A stretch of DNA of 64,000 nucleotides from Streptomyces sp. CB03234 (lineage in GTDB: Bacteria; Actinomycetota; Actinomycetes; Streptomycetales; Streptomycetaceae): assembly GCF_001905885.1 (NCBI RefSeq), contig NZ_LIYH01000001.1, positions 808,169 to 872,168 on the forward strand, given 5' to 3'. Shown piece after piece: positions 35,955-44,106 of this stretch. The notes under the pieces are model-generated. The model saw nothing but the letters and a program-made list of their open reading frames with translations. It had not been told where the DNA came from and did not search any database. The translations under genes and the position numbers were made by a program. Every line of letters starts with the position of its first letter. The first letter of the stretch is position 1.

Positions 35955-36395
35955 ACGTCCCCGCCGTGCCCCCGGCCGGACAGGGCAACACCCGGGCCCA
36001 GCCCCGCACCCACCCCAGCCACCTGCCTGTACCCCGGCCCCTCACCCGGCCGCAGTCGCCGGGCCGGGCCCGGATGCCCCACACCACTTGGGCGCACCCA
36101 CCACTCACCGGAGCGAGGTCTTGTGCCGCAACCGGGAGACGGCCGCCAGTCGCTTAGCCGAGCCGTCACCGCCCCATTCCCCTGCCGCGCCTGCCCCGGC
36201 CGGGCCGCCTCGGCAACGAGCGCCCAGAAAGGGCTGGCCCCCGGACGCCCGCTCCCCGGGGCCGCCCTCCGAGAGAAAACGCGCGGGCGAAGGCGGCCTG
36301 TCAAGGGTGGGCGAAGCCCATCGGCGAAGCCGACGCGAAGCGCCCTTGACAGGGCGCCGGAGCCCGCGACTCTCGGGAAGGAGGGCGGCCCGGAA
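35955..36395. repeat. Right arm of large inverted repeat
   Basis: This is the reverse-complement counterpart of 34720-35150 and includes the exact 51-bp core at 36300-36350. Shared words include GAGTGGTGGGTGCGC, GACCTCGCTCCGG and GGCTGGCGGCCGTCT in the left-arm orientation. The right-arm equivalents have a few substitutions. Confidence 0.85.
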
Positions 36396-36775
36396 CGGTG
36401 CACCAACCGGTACGCCCACCCCCGGGGGGGCCTGCCGCCACGGGCTCGGTCGGCGCCCGCCTGGTTCCCGGAGGGTCCTGCCTGCCGTCCACCCCCCGGG
36501 TGCCCCACGGCACCAGGGGCGGGAGTTGTGGGCCGTGTGCGACACCTCCCGCCGGGGGCATCGGGCTCCGGGTGTCCCACCCCGCCCACGACTCCGGTGA
36601 TCCGGCACGGGCGTGACCGGAGGGGCGAAGGGGGCGCCCCGTTTGCCCGGCCACTCCGGCGCCTGCCGCACCCTGGCCGGCTGAGGCGCCCCGTCCGCGC
36701 CCCGTCCGGCGCCACGTCCGCGCCCCGTACGGCGGCCCGCGTCGCGGGAGCCCGCGCCGGCTCCCGCGCGGTCGG

Positions 36776-37426
36776 TCAGATGCCCGGGCCCGTACGGCGC
36801 AGGACGCGCAGCGAGTCCGTGACCGACGCCTCGGTGAACGCGCCGGACTCCAGGGCCCGCAGGTAGATGCGGTACGGGGCCTGGCCGCCGTCCGCGGGGT
36901 CGGGGAACACGTCGTGGATGACCAGCAGTCCGCCCTCGACCACGCGCGGCGCCCAGCCCTCGTAGTCGGACGTGGCGTGCTCGTCGGTGTGACCGCCGTC
37001 GATGAAGACCAGGCCGACCTCGCCCGCCCATACCCGCGCGACCTGCGGCGAGCGGCCGACGACCGCGATCACGTGCTCCTCCAGGCCCGCCGCGTGCAGC
37101 GTGCGGCGGAACGTCGGCAGCGTGTCCATCAGCCCGACCTCCGGGTCCACCACCGTCGGGTCGTGGTACTCCCAGCCCGGCTGCTGCTCCTCGCTGCCCC
37201 GGTGGTGGTCGACCGTGACGGCCACCGTGCCCGCCGCGCGGGCGGCGTCGGCGAGCAGGATCGTGGAACGGCCGCAGTACGTGCCGACCTCCAGCAGCGG
37301 CAACCCCAGCCGTCCCGCCTCGGCGGCCGCCGCGTGGAGCGCCAGGCCCTCGCGTACGGGCATGAACCCCTTGGCGGCCTCGAAGGCGGCGAGCGTCTCC
37401 GGCTTGGGCGCGGCAGGCACAGCCAT
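36776..37426 (-). CDS. Class I SAM-dependent methyltransferase (Methyltransf_24-like)
   Basis: This 216-residue enzyme has a strong AGGAGGA ribosome binding site before its ATG. It shows LLEVGTYCGRSTILLADAARAAG near residue 44 (SAM motif), VTVDHHRGSEEQQPGWEYHDP and FIDGGHTDEHATSDYEGWAPRVVEGGLLVIHDVF near 142. The layout is that of small O-methyltransferase-like proteins acting on sugars or macrolides. The substrate is unknown. It is divergent from an MFS exporter across 131 nt, and the two may form a modification/export pair. Confidence 0.88.
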   Translation of the reverse strand: MAVPAAPKPETLAAFEAAKGFMPVREGLALHAAAAEAGRLGLPLLEVGTYCGRSTILLADAARAAGTVAVTVDHHRGSEEQQPGWEYHDPTVVDPEVGLMDTLPTFRRTLHAAGLEEHVIAVVGRSPQVARVWAGEVGLVFIDGGHTDEHATSDYEGWAPRVVEGGLLVIHDVFPDPADGGQAPYRIYLRALESGAFTEASVTDSLRVLRRTGPGI

Positions 37427-37557
37427 GGGTTCCTCCTGGTCGGTCGAGGGCGTCGGACGGTCCTACTGGGCGGTCACATCGTAGGCGGCGCGGTCCCGCG
37501 CGGGACTTCCGGCGTAGGTCCATATCCGGATGTACGGAGCGCACGGCACCTGCGACC

Positions 37558-39003
37558 ATGACAGCCATGTCTCAGTCCCGTATCGACACCGCCGCTCCCG
37601 CGCCCACAGCCGCAGGCTCACCTCGCCCCGCCGCCCGTACCTGGGCGGTGCTGGCCGCCGCCTGTGCCGGGCAGTTCCTGGTGGTCCTCGACGTCTCCGT
37701 GGTGAACGTGGCGCTGCCGTCGATGCGTGCCGACCTCGGGCTGTCGGCGATCGGGCTCCAGTGGGTGCTCAACGCGTACTCGATCGCCTTCGCCGGGTTC
37801 ATGCTGCTCGGCGGGCGGGCGGCGGACCTCTTCGGGCGCAAGCGGATGTTCCTGGTGGGGCTCGGGCTGTTCACCGCCGCCTCCGTGGCCGGTGGCCTCG
37901 CCGTGGAGGGCTGGCAGCTGCTCGCCGCCCGTGCCGCGCAGGGGCTCGGGGCCGCGGTCCTCGCACCCGCGACGCTCACCATCGTGACCGGCGCGGTGCC
38001 GCCGGGGCCCGCGCGGACCCGGGCGATAGGCACCTGGTCGGCGGTGGGCGCGGGCGGCGGCGCGGCGGGCGGGCTGGTCGGCGGCGTCCTGACCGACCTG
38101 CTGTCCTGGCGCTGGGTGTTGCTGATCAACGTGCCGGTCGGCGTGCTGGTGCTGGTGGGGGCCGCGCTGTGGATCCGCGAGAGCCGGACCGAGGGCGGGC
38201 GGCGGCTCGACCTGCCCGGCGCGGTGCTGGTCACCGGCGGGCTCGCGGCCGTGGCGTACGGCATCGTGCAGACCGAGGAGTCGGGCTGGGGCGCGGGCGC
38301 GACACTGCTGCCGCTGCTCGGCGGGGTGGCGCTGCTGGTGGCGTTCGTGGCGGTCGAGGCCCGGACGGACGCCCCGCTGATGCCGCTGAAGGTGTTCCGG
38401 TCCAGGGCCGTGTCGGCGGCCAACGTGGCGATGCTGGTGAACGGCTCCGCCTCGTTCGCCATGTGGTTCTTCATGACGGTGTACGCCCAGAACGTTCTCG
38501 GCTACTCCCCGCTGGCGGCGGGCCTCGCCCTCGTACCGAGCTCGATCAGCGTCATCGTCGGCTCCAAGCTGGCGCCGCGGCTGATGGTGACGACCGGGGC
38601 GCGCAACCTCGCGGCGATCGGCACGCTGATCGCCGCCACCGGGTTCGGCTGGCAGTCCCTGATGGACGCGCACGGTACGTACGTCACGACCATCCTCGGG
38701 CCCGGCATCCTGATGATGGCCGGCATCGGGCTGGCCATCACCCCGCTCGCCTCGCTCGCCACGTCGGGCGCCGCACCGGGCGACGCCGGCCTGGTCTCGG
38801 GCCTGGTCAACACCTCACGCACGATGGGCGGCGCGTTGGGCCTGGCCGTCCTGTCGACGGTCGCCGCGTCCCGGATGGCGGGCGGTACGGGGCCGGAGGC
38901 GCTTACCGCCGGGTACGCGCTGGCGTTCCGTACCGGCGCGGGGATCCTGCTGGTGGGCGCCGTGCTGATGCTGCTGTGGCTGCCGCGCCGCACCGAGGCG
39001 TAG
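37558..39003 (+). CDS. DHA2-type MFS exporter
   Basis: This 481-residue, 14-helix drug/H+ antiporter-type protein shows FLVVLDVSVVNVALPSMRADLG in helix 1, LGGRAADLFGRKRMFL in loop 2-3 and WSAVGAGGGAAGGLVGGVLTD (motif C) near residue 160. WRWVLLINVPVGV, typical of the family, is also present. Unlike the transporter at 7550 it ends directly after helix 14 (LMLLWLPRRTEA), without a regulatory extension. It starts at ATG 37558. The next ATG two codons on is an alternative. The substrate is unknown. Confidence 0.9.
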   Translation: MTAMSQSRIDTAAPAPTAAGSPRPAARTWAVLAAACAGQFLVVLDVSVVNVALPSMRADLGLSAIGLQWVLNAYSIAFAGFMLLGGRAADLFGRKRMFLVGLGLFTAASVAGGLAVEGWQLLAARAAQGLGAAVLAPATLTIVTGAVPPGPARTRAIGTWSAVGAGGGAAGGLVGGVLTDLLSWRWVLLINVPVGVLVLVGAALWIRESRTEGGRRLDLPGAVLVTGGLAAVAYGIVQTEESGWGAGATLLPLLGGVALLVAFVAVEARTDAPLMPLKVFRSRAVSAANVAMLVNGSASFAMWFFMTVYAQNVLGYSPLAAGLALVPSSISVIVGSKLAPRLMVTTGARNLAAIGTLIAATGFGWQSLMDAHGTYVTTILGPGILMMAGIGLAITPLASLATSGAAPGDAGLVSGLVNTSRTMGGALGLAVLSTVAASRMAGGTGPEALTAGYALAFRTGAGILLVGAVLMLLWLPRRTEA

Positions 39004-39072
39004 GTTACGGTCGGCCTCCGCTCACGGCAGCCCCCTGCCCCATCCGGCCTCCGTGCCGCATACTGGCGGGAA

Positions 39073-39294
39073 ATGACGAATCGCTCCGCGCCCCGGCGCC
39101 ACCTCGCCACCAGTCCCTTCAAAGCCCCCGTCGCCGCACCTATCAAGCACTTCGCGGTAGGGGACCGGGTCTCCCACGACAGGCACGGTCTCGGCACGGT
39201 CATCGCCGTCGAGGACCAGATCGCCACGCTCGTCGACTTCGGCTCCCAGAAGACCCGCATCGTCAGCCCGTACAAGGGCATGGACAAGCTCTGA
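39073..39294 (+). CDS. Small Tudor/SH3-like protein (UvrD C-terminal-like)
   Basis: This 73-residue protein has a basic, disordered N-terminal third. It is followed by HFAVGDRVSHDRHGLGTVIA, then VEDQIATLVDFGSQKTRIV, closely resembling the Tudor-like domain at the C-terminus of PcrA/UvrD helicases. That domain binds RNA polymerase. Stand-alone copies are common in Streptomyces. An RNA polymerase or nucleic-acid interaction is inferred. It is monocistronic, between the MFS gene and the MaoC operon leader. Confidence 0.8.
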   Translation: MTNRSAPRRHLATSPFKAPVAAPIKHFAVGDRVSHDRHGLGTVIAVEDQIATLVDFGSQKTRIVSPYKGMDKL

Positions 39295-39591
39295 CCCCTT
39301 TCAGCCCGGCTGATCCGTCCCACTGACGGCTGCCGACCGACCCTCTCGCCGGCAGCCCGCCCGCGACCCGGACGCCGCGCCGCGGAGCCGGTCCCGATCC
39401 CCGGGACCCGCCCGCCGCCGCGGCGTCCCGCGCGCCCGGGCGCCGCGCTCCGCCCCTCCCGGCGCGGGGAGGGCGCCCGCCCCGCGAGGGCACCGTCCCG
39501 CGAGGGCACCGTCCCGGGGGTGACCGGGAACAGGCGCCGCCCTGGCCCGTTGTGCCCGCAACGGGGGGCCAGGAGCAATGTCGTGACCGTA

Positions 39592-39608
39592 TCTGACGCG
39601 CCGTCAGG
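39592..39608. promoter_or_regulatory. Palindrome TCTGA-N7-TCAGG (copy 4 of 4)
   Basis: TCTGACGCGCCGTCAGG contains the perfect inverted repeat CTGACG-CGC-CGTCAG. It is 143 nt before the MaoC hydratase start and 50 nt before the KstR box. Confidence 0.65.
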
Positions 39609-39657
39609 ACTCTTCCCAACCCGCGAGGCTCGCGCTATACAGGAGGACCACCGGCCC

Positions 39658-39671
39658 TAGAACGCGTTCTA
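39658..39671. promoter_or_regulatory. KstR operator upstream of the MaoC hydratase
   Basis: TAGAACGCGTTCTA is an exact match to TnnAACnnGTTnnA and sits in the perfect 16-bp palindrome CTAGAACGCGTTCTAG (39657-39672). It is 80 nt before the start codon. Confidence 0.8.
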
Positions 39672-39751
39672 GAACCGGCCCCCTCACGGCCTCGGCGCGG
39701 CCGACGGTGCGGACGGCCGTGCCGAGGTCTCCAGCGACGAGCAGGAGCCTC

Positions 39752-40606
39752 ATGCCCATTGACGCAGGCCAGGCACTCGCGGCCGAGCCCCGTTCCGCCG
39801 AGATCACCTGGGACCACAAGGACGTCCAGCTCTACCACCTCGGCCTCGGCGCCGGCACGCCCGCCACCGACCCCGACGAGCTGCGCTACACCCTGGAATC
39901 CCGGCTGCACGTCCTGCCCAGCTTCGCCACCGTCGCGGGTGCCGGGATGGGCATGATGGGCGGGCTGGCGGCACCCGGCATCGACGTCGACCTGGCGGCC
40001 GTCCTGCACGGCGGGCAGGCCATCCACCTGCACCGGCCCATCCCGGTACGCGGCCGGGCCGTCACCACCGCCCGCGTCGCCGCCGTGTACGACAAGGGCA
40101 AGGCGGCCGTCCTCGTCCTCCGCTCCGAGGCGGCCGACGACGACGGGCCGCTGTGGACGAGCGACGCCGAGATCTACGTACGCGGCGAAGGCGGTTTCGG
40201 CGGCGACCGCGGCCCCTCCGCCCGCCCCGAACCTCCCGACCGCGCCCCCGACCGGACCGTCGAGCGGCACGTGCGCGAGGACCAGGCGCTGCTCTACCGG
40301 CTCTCCGGCGACTGGAACCCGCTCCACGCCGACCCCGAGTTCGCCAAGCTCGCCGGCTTCGACCGGCCGATCCTGCACGGCCTGTGCACCTACGGCATGA
40401 CGCTGAAGGCCGTCGCCGACACGCTCCTCGACGGCGACGTCACCCGTGTCCGCTCGTACCGCACCCGCTTCGCGGGCGTGGTGTACCCGGGCGAGACCCT
40501 CCGTATCCGGATGTGGCGCCAGGACACGGGCGTACGGGTGGCGGTGTCCGCCGCCGAGCGGGACGACGCCCCGGTCCTCGCCGACACCCTCGTAGAAACC
40601 GTGTGA
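39752..40606 (+). CDS. Double-hotdog MaoC enoyl-CoA hydratase (ChsH3/Rv3538-like)
   Basis: This 284-residue enzyme hydrates 2-enoyl-CoA. The N-terminal degenerate hotdog (ITWDHKDVQLYHLGLGAG, then LHGGQAIHLHRPIPV) is followed by a catalytic C-terminal hotdog. The hydratase-2 motif YRLSGDWNPLHADPEFAKLAGFDRPILHGLCTYG lies near residue 185 and carries the active Asp and His. The region matches the mycobacterial steroid-CoA hydratase family. The ATG at 39752 has AGGAG six bases upstream. The frame from 39707 is rejected. It leads an operon with an alcohol dehydrogenase and an SDR under a KstR box, suggesting side-chain beta-oxidation. Confidence 0.88.
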   Translation: MPIDAGQALAAEPRSAEITWDHKDVQLYHLGLGAGTPATDPDELRYTLESRLHVLPSFATVAGAGMGMMGGLAAPGIDVDLAAVLHGGQAIHLHRPIPVRGRAVTTARVAAVYDKGKAAVLVLRSEAADDDGPLWTSDAEIYVRGEGGFGGDRGPSARPEPPDRAPDRTVERHVREDQALLYRLSGDWNPLHADPEFAKLAGFDRPILHGLCTYGMTLKAVADTLLDGDVTRVRSYRTRFAGVVYPGETLRIRMWRQDTGVRVAVSAAERDDAPVLADTLVETV

Positions 40607-40647
40607 AGCAAACCGTGTGAAGCAAATTGTGTGAAGGGAGCCGCACC

Positions 40648-41724
40648 ATGCGCGCAGCCGTACTGCACGAGACCGGCCAGGAGAAACTCGAGGTCCTCGA
40701 CGACGTCGAGGCGGTGGGCTTCGGCCCCGGCAAGGTGCGCATCCGGGTCAGGGCGACGGGCCTGTGCCACTCCGACGTCTCCGCGATGAGTGGCGTCCTG
40801 CCGCAGCCGGCGCCGTTCGTCCCCGGCCACGAGGGCGCCGGCGAGATCGTGGACGTCGGCGACGGGGTGACGGCACACAAGCCCGGCGACCGGGTGCTGC
40901 TGTGCTGGCTGCCCGCCTGCGGCGCCTGCCCGTCCTGCAAACGCGGCCAGACCCAGCTGTGCCTCGCCGGCTTCATGAACGCCGGTACGCCCAACTTCAA
41001 GCGCCCCGGCGGGGACGTCTTCGGCTTCGCGGGGACCGGCACCTTCGCCGAGGAGGTCGTCGTCGACGCCGGCTGCGCGGTGCCCATACCCGACGACGTC
41101 CCCTTCGACATCGCCGCGCTCATCGGCTGCGGGGTGACCACCGGACTGGGCGCGGCCATCAACACCGCGCGCGTGGAGGCGGGCGCGTCGGTCGCGGTCA
41201 TCGGCTGCGGAGGCGTCGGCATCTCCGCGATCCAGGGCGCCAGGCTCCAGGGCGCGGCCCAGATCGTGGCCGTCGACCCGGTTGCCTCGCGGCGCGAGGC
41301 GGCGCTGCGGTTCGGCGCGACCGAGGCGGTGGCCCCGGACGGGCTCCCCGACGCCAAGCAGCGGATCACCGCCGGTGAGGGCTTCGACTACGTCTTCGAG
41401 GTCGTCGGCCGGTCCGCCACGGCCCGCACCGCCTACGAGTCGACCCGGCGCGGCGGCACGCTCTGCATCGTCGGCGCGGGCGCCATGGACGACTTCCTCC
41501 AGCTCAACATGTTCGAGCTGTTCTTCGACGAGAAGCGGATCCTGCCCTCGATGTACGGGGGCGGTGACGTGCTCCGCTCGTACGAGAGGGCCATCGCCCT
41601 GTGGCGGGCGGGCCGTATCGACCTCGCGGGCCTGATCACCCACCGGGTTCCGCTGGCGGGCATCAACGACGCGCTGGAGCAGATGCGGACCGGCGAGGCG
41701 CTGCGTACCTGCATCGAGATCTGA
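40648..41724 (+). CDS. Zinc-dependent alcohol dehydrogenase (MDR family)
   Basis: This 358-residue MDR alcohol dehydrogenase has the catalytic-zinc region ATGLCHSDVSAMSG near residue 35 and PGHEGAGEIVDVGDG near 60. The structural-zinc Cys cluster is CGACPSCKRGQTQLC near 91, followed by CGVTTGLGAAINTARV near 154. The NAD-binding motif is VIGCGGVGISAIQGARL near 178. AAGGGAG precedes the ATG at 40648. It is second in the KstR-box operon and would oxidise a primary or secondary alcohol intermediate to the aldehyde or ketone. CYP125-type hydroxylation followed by alcohol and aldehyde dehydrogenases is a sensible sequence, but the substrate is not proven. Confidence 0.9.
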   Translation: MRAAVLHETGQEKLEVLDDVEAVGFGPGKVRIRVRATGLCHSDVSAMSGVLPQPAPFVPGHEGAGEIVDVGDGVTAHKPGDRVLLCWLPACGACPSCKRGQTQLCLAGFMNAGTPNFKRPGGDVFGFAGTGTFAEEVVVDAGCAVPIPDDVPFDIAALIGCGVTTGLGAAINTARVEAGASVAVIGCGGVGISAIQGARLQGAAQIVAVDPVASRREAALRFGATEAVAPDGLPDAKQRITAGEGFDYVFEVVGRSATARTAYESTRRGGTLCIVGAGAMDDFLQLNMFELFFDEKRILPSMYGGGDVLRSYERAIALWRAGRIDLAGLITHRVPLAGINDALEQMRTGEALRTCIEI

Positions 41725-41739
41725 GGGGGAGGAGATCCC

Positions 41740-42660
41740 ATGTCCATGCCTCTGCGGGACCTCTCCGCGATCGTCACGGGCGCCGGCCGGGGCCTTGGCC
41801 GCGCGGAAGCGCTCGAACTGGCCCGGCTCGGCGCGGCGGTCGTCGTCAACGACTACGGGGAGGGGTCGGCGGCCGCCGCCGCCGAGGTCGTCGCCGAGAT
41901 CCGCGCGGCGGGCGGCCGGGCGGTCGCCCACGTCGGGGACGTCGCCGACCACGCGACGGCGGGGGAGCTGGTGGACCTCGCCATCGGCACGTACGGCCGA
42001 CTCGACATCCTGGTCAACAACGCGGGCATCCTCCGCGACCGGATGGTCTTCTCGATGAGCGAGGCGGAGTGGGACGCGGTGATCCGCGTCCACCTCAAGG
42101 GCCACTTCAACACCACCCACTTCGCGTCCGTCCACTGGCGCGAGCGCGCGAAGGCGACCGGGGCACCGGTCCACGGCCGGATCGTCAACACCTCCTCCGA
42201 GGCGTTCCTCGCGGGCTCGGCGGGCCAGCCCAACTACGCCGCCGCCAAGGGCGGCATCGTGGGCCTGACCACCTCCACGGCGCTCGCGCTCGCCAAGTAC
42301 GGCGTCACGTGCAACGCGATCTGTCCCCGCGCCCGTACGCGTATGACCCAGGACGTCTTCGCCGGCTTCAAGGAACCCACCGGGAGCGACGACCTCGACC
42401 CGCTGTCCCCGGACCACGTCGCGCCCCTCGTCGGCTACCTCGCCTCACCCGCAGCCTCCGCCGTCAACGGCCAACTGCTCGTCGTCCACGGCGGAATGGT
42501 GGCCGTGATGGAACGGCCCAGGGTGGCGGCGACGTTCGACACGGCCAAGGAGGCCTTCTCGTACGAGGAGCTGGACGCCCTGCTCTCGCCGTACTACGCC
42601 GCCCGGCCGCCCGGCGAGACGTTCGCCGCCGCCGAGGTGCTGTCCCTGGCGAAGGGCTGA
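41740..42660 (+). CDS. Short-chain dehydrogenase (3-hydroxyacyl-CoA / steroid dehydrogenase-like)
   Basis: This 306-residue classical SDR has the cofactor loop IVTGAGRGLGRAEALELARLGA near residue 11 and VNDYGEG. NNAGILRDRMVFSMSEAEWD lies near 93, the catalytic Ser is in IVNTSSEAFLAG near 148, and YxxxK is in PNYAAAKGGIVGL near 165. The NAGILRD pattern and extended C-terminus are typical of acyl-CoA or multifunctional-enzyme-type dehydrogenases such as the mycobacterial Hsd4A/Rv3548c group. GGAGGAG precedes the ATG, 15 nt after the alcohol dehydrogenase stop. It would follow the hydratase in beta-oxidation by oxidising the 3-hydroxyacyl-CoA for FadA5. Confidence 0.9.
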   Translation: MSMPLRDLSAIVTGAGRGLGRAEALELARLGAAVVVNDYGEGSAAAAAEVVAEIRAAGGRAVAHVGDVADHATAGELVDLAIGTYGRLDILVNNAGILRDRMVFSMSEAEWDAVIRVHLKGHFNTTHFASVHWRERAKATGAPVHGRIVNTSSEAFLAGSAGQPNYAAAKGGIVGLTTSTALALAKYGVTCNAICPRARTRMTQDVFAGFKEPTGSDDLDPLSPDHVAPLVGYLASPAASAVNGQLLVVHGGMVAVMERPRVAATFDTAKEAFSYEELDALLSPYYAARPPGETFAAAEVLSLAKG

Positions 42661-42673
42661 GCCGCGTACGGCG

Positions 42674-42713
42674 AAGGGGCCGCCCCTGGGGGATCTCCCC
42701 GGGGCGGCCCCTT
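42674..42713 (+). terminator. Terminator of the MaoC-ADH-SDR operon
   Basis: AAGGGGCCGCCCC and GGGGCGGCCCCTT form a perfect 13-bp stem whose loop itself contains GGGG-ATCT-CCCC. It begins 14 nt after the SDR stop and also faces the convergent small gene. Confidence 0.9.
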
Positions 42714-42728
42714 GTGGCTGTCGTGCCG

Positions 42729-42881
42729 TCAGGCCGCGCTGTTGTGCGGGTCCTTGCGGTGACGGCCGTGCGGCTGCGTCGAGAGGTCCTCCGTCGACGC
42801 CGCGCCCCCTCGGTGCTTTCCGGAGCCGCCGGCGTCCCCCTGCGGTCGCCCGTGGGTCGTGTCGGTGCTGGCTTCAGACAT
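42729..42881 (-). CDS. Small polar protein (50 aa) of unknown function
   Basis: The 50-residue product MSEASTDTTHGRPQGDAGGS continues with KHRGGAASTEDLSTQPHGRH and ends KDPHNSAA. It is highly polar, rich in His, Gly and Asp, with no Cys and no membrane segment, and is probably disordered. GGGGTG lies about ten bases before the ATG. It is on the same strand and immediately downstream of the 391-residue unknown gene, with 49 nt between. Confidence is limited because only length, start context and codon bias support it. Confidence 0.5.
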   Translation of the reverse strand: MSEASTDTTHGRPQGDAGGSGKHRGGAASTEDLSTQPHGRHRKDPHNSAA

Positions 42882-42930
42882 GTGGGAAGTCACCCCGTAG
42901 TGATCGCTGACGATGTTGCGGCCCGAGAGT

Positions 42931-44106
42931 CTATCCACGGGCTGTGCGGCCGGTGAGCGGTGCCTGCTGCAACGGCACCGGCTTGCACACACCAGGAGTC
43001 ACCACGCGCCCGGACGGTTCCCCACCAGCGCATTCCGCTTGTGTCGATTGTGTGGTGACGGGATGCGGTACGGGTTCCTCCGGCATCGCCACGGCCGGGT
43101 CGACCCGGGCCAGGCCGCACGGCACCGACCGCGTCGCGTACGGCAGCCGCAGCGCCCCCTCCCGGGTCCACAGCCCGGCCCCCGCCAGCCACCCCTCGGG
43201 CGCGGCCAGGTGGTGCAGCCGCCGCCCCGCCGGGCGCCACAGCCCGACCCAGCTGCCCGCCGCCGCGTCGATCCGCAACGCCACGGCGCACGCCTCCGGC
43301 GTCAGCGTCTGACCCGGCTGTATCGCGAACGGCGTCACCGCGGCGTCGGCCGGGCGCAGGCACTCCGGGAAGCGCACCGGCAGCGTGCTCCCCAGGACGC
43401 CCCAGCCCAGCCGGTGGTGGCCCGGTGACGGTGCGTCGGACCGGATGAGCAGCAGCCCGCTGTCCGGGTCCGCGAGCAGCAGCCGGTCGTCGCTGCCGTC
43501 CGTGATCTGCAGCAGCGGCGTCACCTCGCCGCCCCGCTCCAGGTCGACCGCGACCGTCTTCACCGGCCCGCCGCCGGGCGGCCGCCGGTCCAGTGCGAGC
43601 ATCCGGCCCGTACGGTCCAGCCACGCCCCACCCGTACAGCGCCCTCTGACCTCGGCGACGTGCTCGGGGACACCGCGGGCTCCGCCGGCCACCCGCCAGA
43701 CACCTGTCGAGTGCTCCCCGGCGGCCAGCGCGTAGGCGCACGCTCCGTCCGGCGACGGCGGCAGCAGCCGCAGCGACGCCGACTCCACCGCGCCGAGCGG
43801 CAGTTCGCCCGTTCGCGGCCCGGTCGGGTACAGCAGCGAGAAGACGTACCGCCCGCCCACCCGGCGCCCGATCAGCACCCGCCCGTCCACCAGCGGAAGC
43901 AGCTGCGCGTGCGGGTCCTCGGGCTGGGCGGCCGGCAGCGGCACCGCGTACGGCTCCGGCCCGTCCAGCGTCCACCGCTCCGGGAACAGCGCCTCGCCGG
44001 AACCGGCCAGGCGTGCCGCGTAGGCGCCGTTCGCCGCGATGGTGAAACCCGCACGCGACACCGCGCCGTCGTCCTCCGCGGCCGTCTCGAGGGCACAGGC
44101 TGTCAT
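42931..44106 (-). CDS. Conserved hypothetical protein, beta-propeller-like
   Basis: This 391-residue protein is preceded by the near-perfect ribosome binding site GGAGGTGA. It is rich in beta-strand-like Gly/Leu/Arg segments with repeating patterns such as LLPLVDGRVLIGRRVGG, LLPPSPDGACAYALAAG, AWLDRTGRMLALDRRPPGG and LLLADPDSGLLLIRSDAPS. This suggests a multi-bladed propeller. No signal peptide or transmembrane helix is seen. The C-terminus is low complexity. I do not recognise a characterised family. An earlier in-frame start at 44145 lacks a ribosome binding site. Confidence 0.75.
   Translation of the reverse strand: MTACALETAAEDDGAVSRAGFTIAANGAYAARLAGSGEALFPERWTLDGPEPYAVPLPAAQPEDPHAQLLPLVDGRVLIGRRVGGRYVFSLLYPTGPRTGELPLGAVESASLRLLPPSPDGACAYALAAGEHSTGVWRVAGGARGVPEHVAEVRGRCTGGAWLDRTGRMLALDRRPPGGGPVKTVAVDLERGGEVTPLLQITDGSDDRLLLADPDSGLLLIRSDAPSPGHHRLGWGVLGSTLPVRFPECLRPADAAVTPFAIQPGQTLTPEACAVALRIDAAAGSWVGLWRPAGRRLHHLAAPEGWLAGAGLWTREGALRLPYATRSVPCGLARVDPAVAMPEEPVPHPVTTQSTQAECAGGEPSGRVVTPGVCKPVPLQQAPLTGRTARG

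Larger units (their letters stand above)
34607..36775. other. 2.2-kb gene-free repeat island
   Basis: All six frames contain long but low-complexity open frames without protein-like composition or ribosome binding sites, which I reject as genes. The region instead holds a large inverted repeat (arms about 34720-35150 and 35955-36395), three hairpin modules (about 35291, 35642 and 36500) and a 22-bp direct repeat (34659-34680 and 34710-34731). No transposase, integrase or known RNA was recognised. Confidence 0.75.
39295..39751. promoter_or_regulatory. 457-bp regulatory leader of the MaoC-ADH-SDR operon
   Basis: There is no gene here. A 16-bp direct repeat CCCGCGAGGGCACCGT occurs at 39481-39496 and 39497-39512. 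Two operator-like palindromes follow (39592-39608 and 39658-39671). A CTATAC at 39635-39640 could be the -10 element of a promoter lying between the two palindromes. Confidence 0.55.

Noticed and set aside
34957..36108. 383-codon open frame (minus) and several 100-300-codon frames inside the repeat island
   Set aside because: Composition is Pro/Arg/Gly/Thr noise typical of antisense GC-rich frames. There is no ribosome binding site and no domain, and the frames simply follow the repeated DNA.
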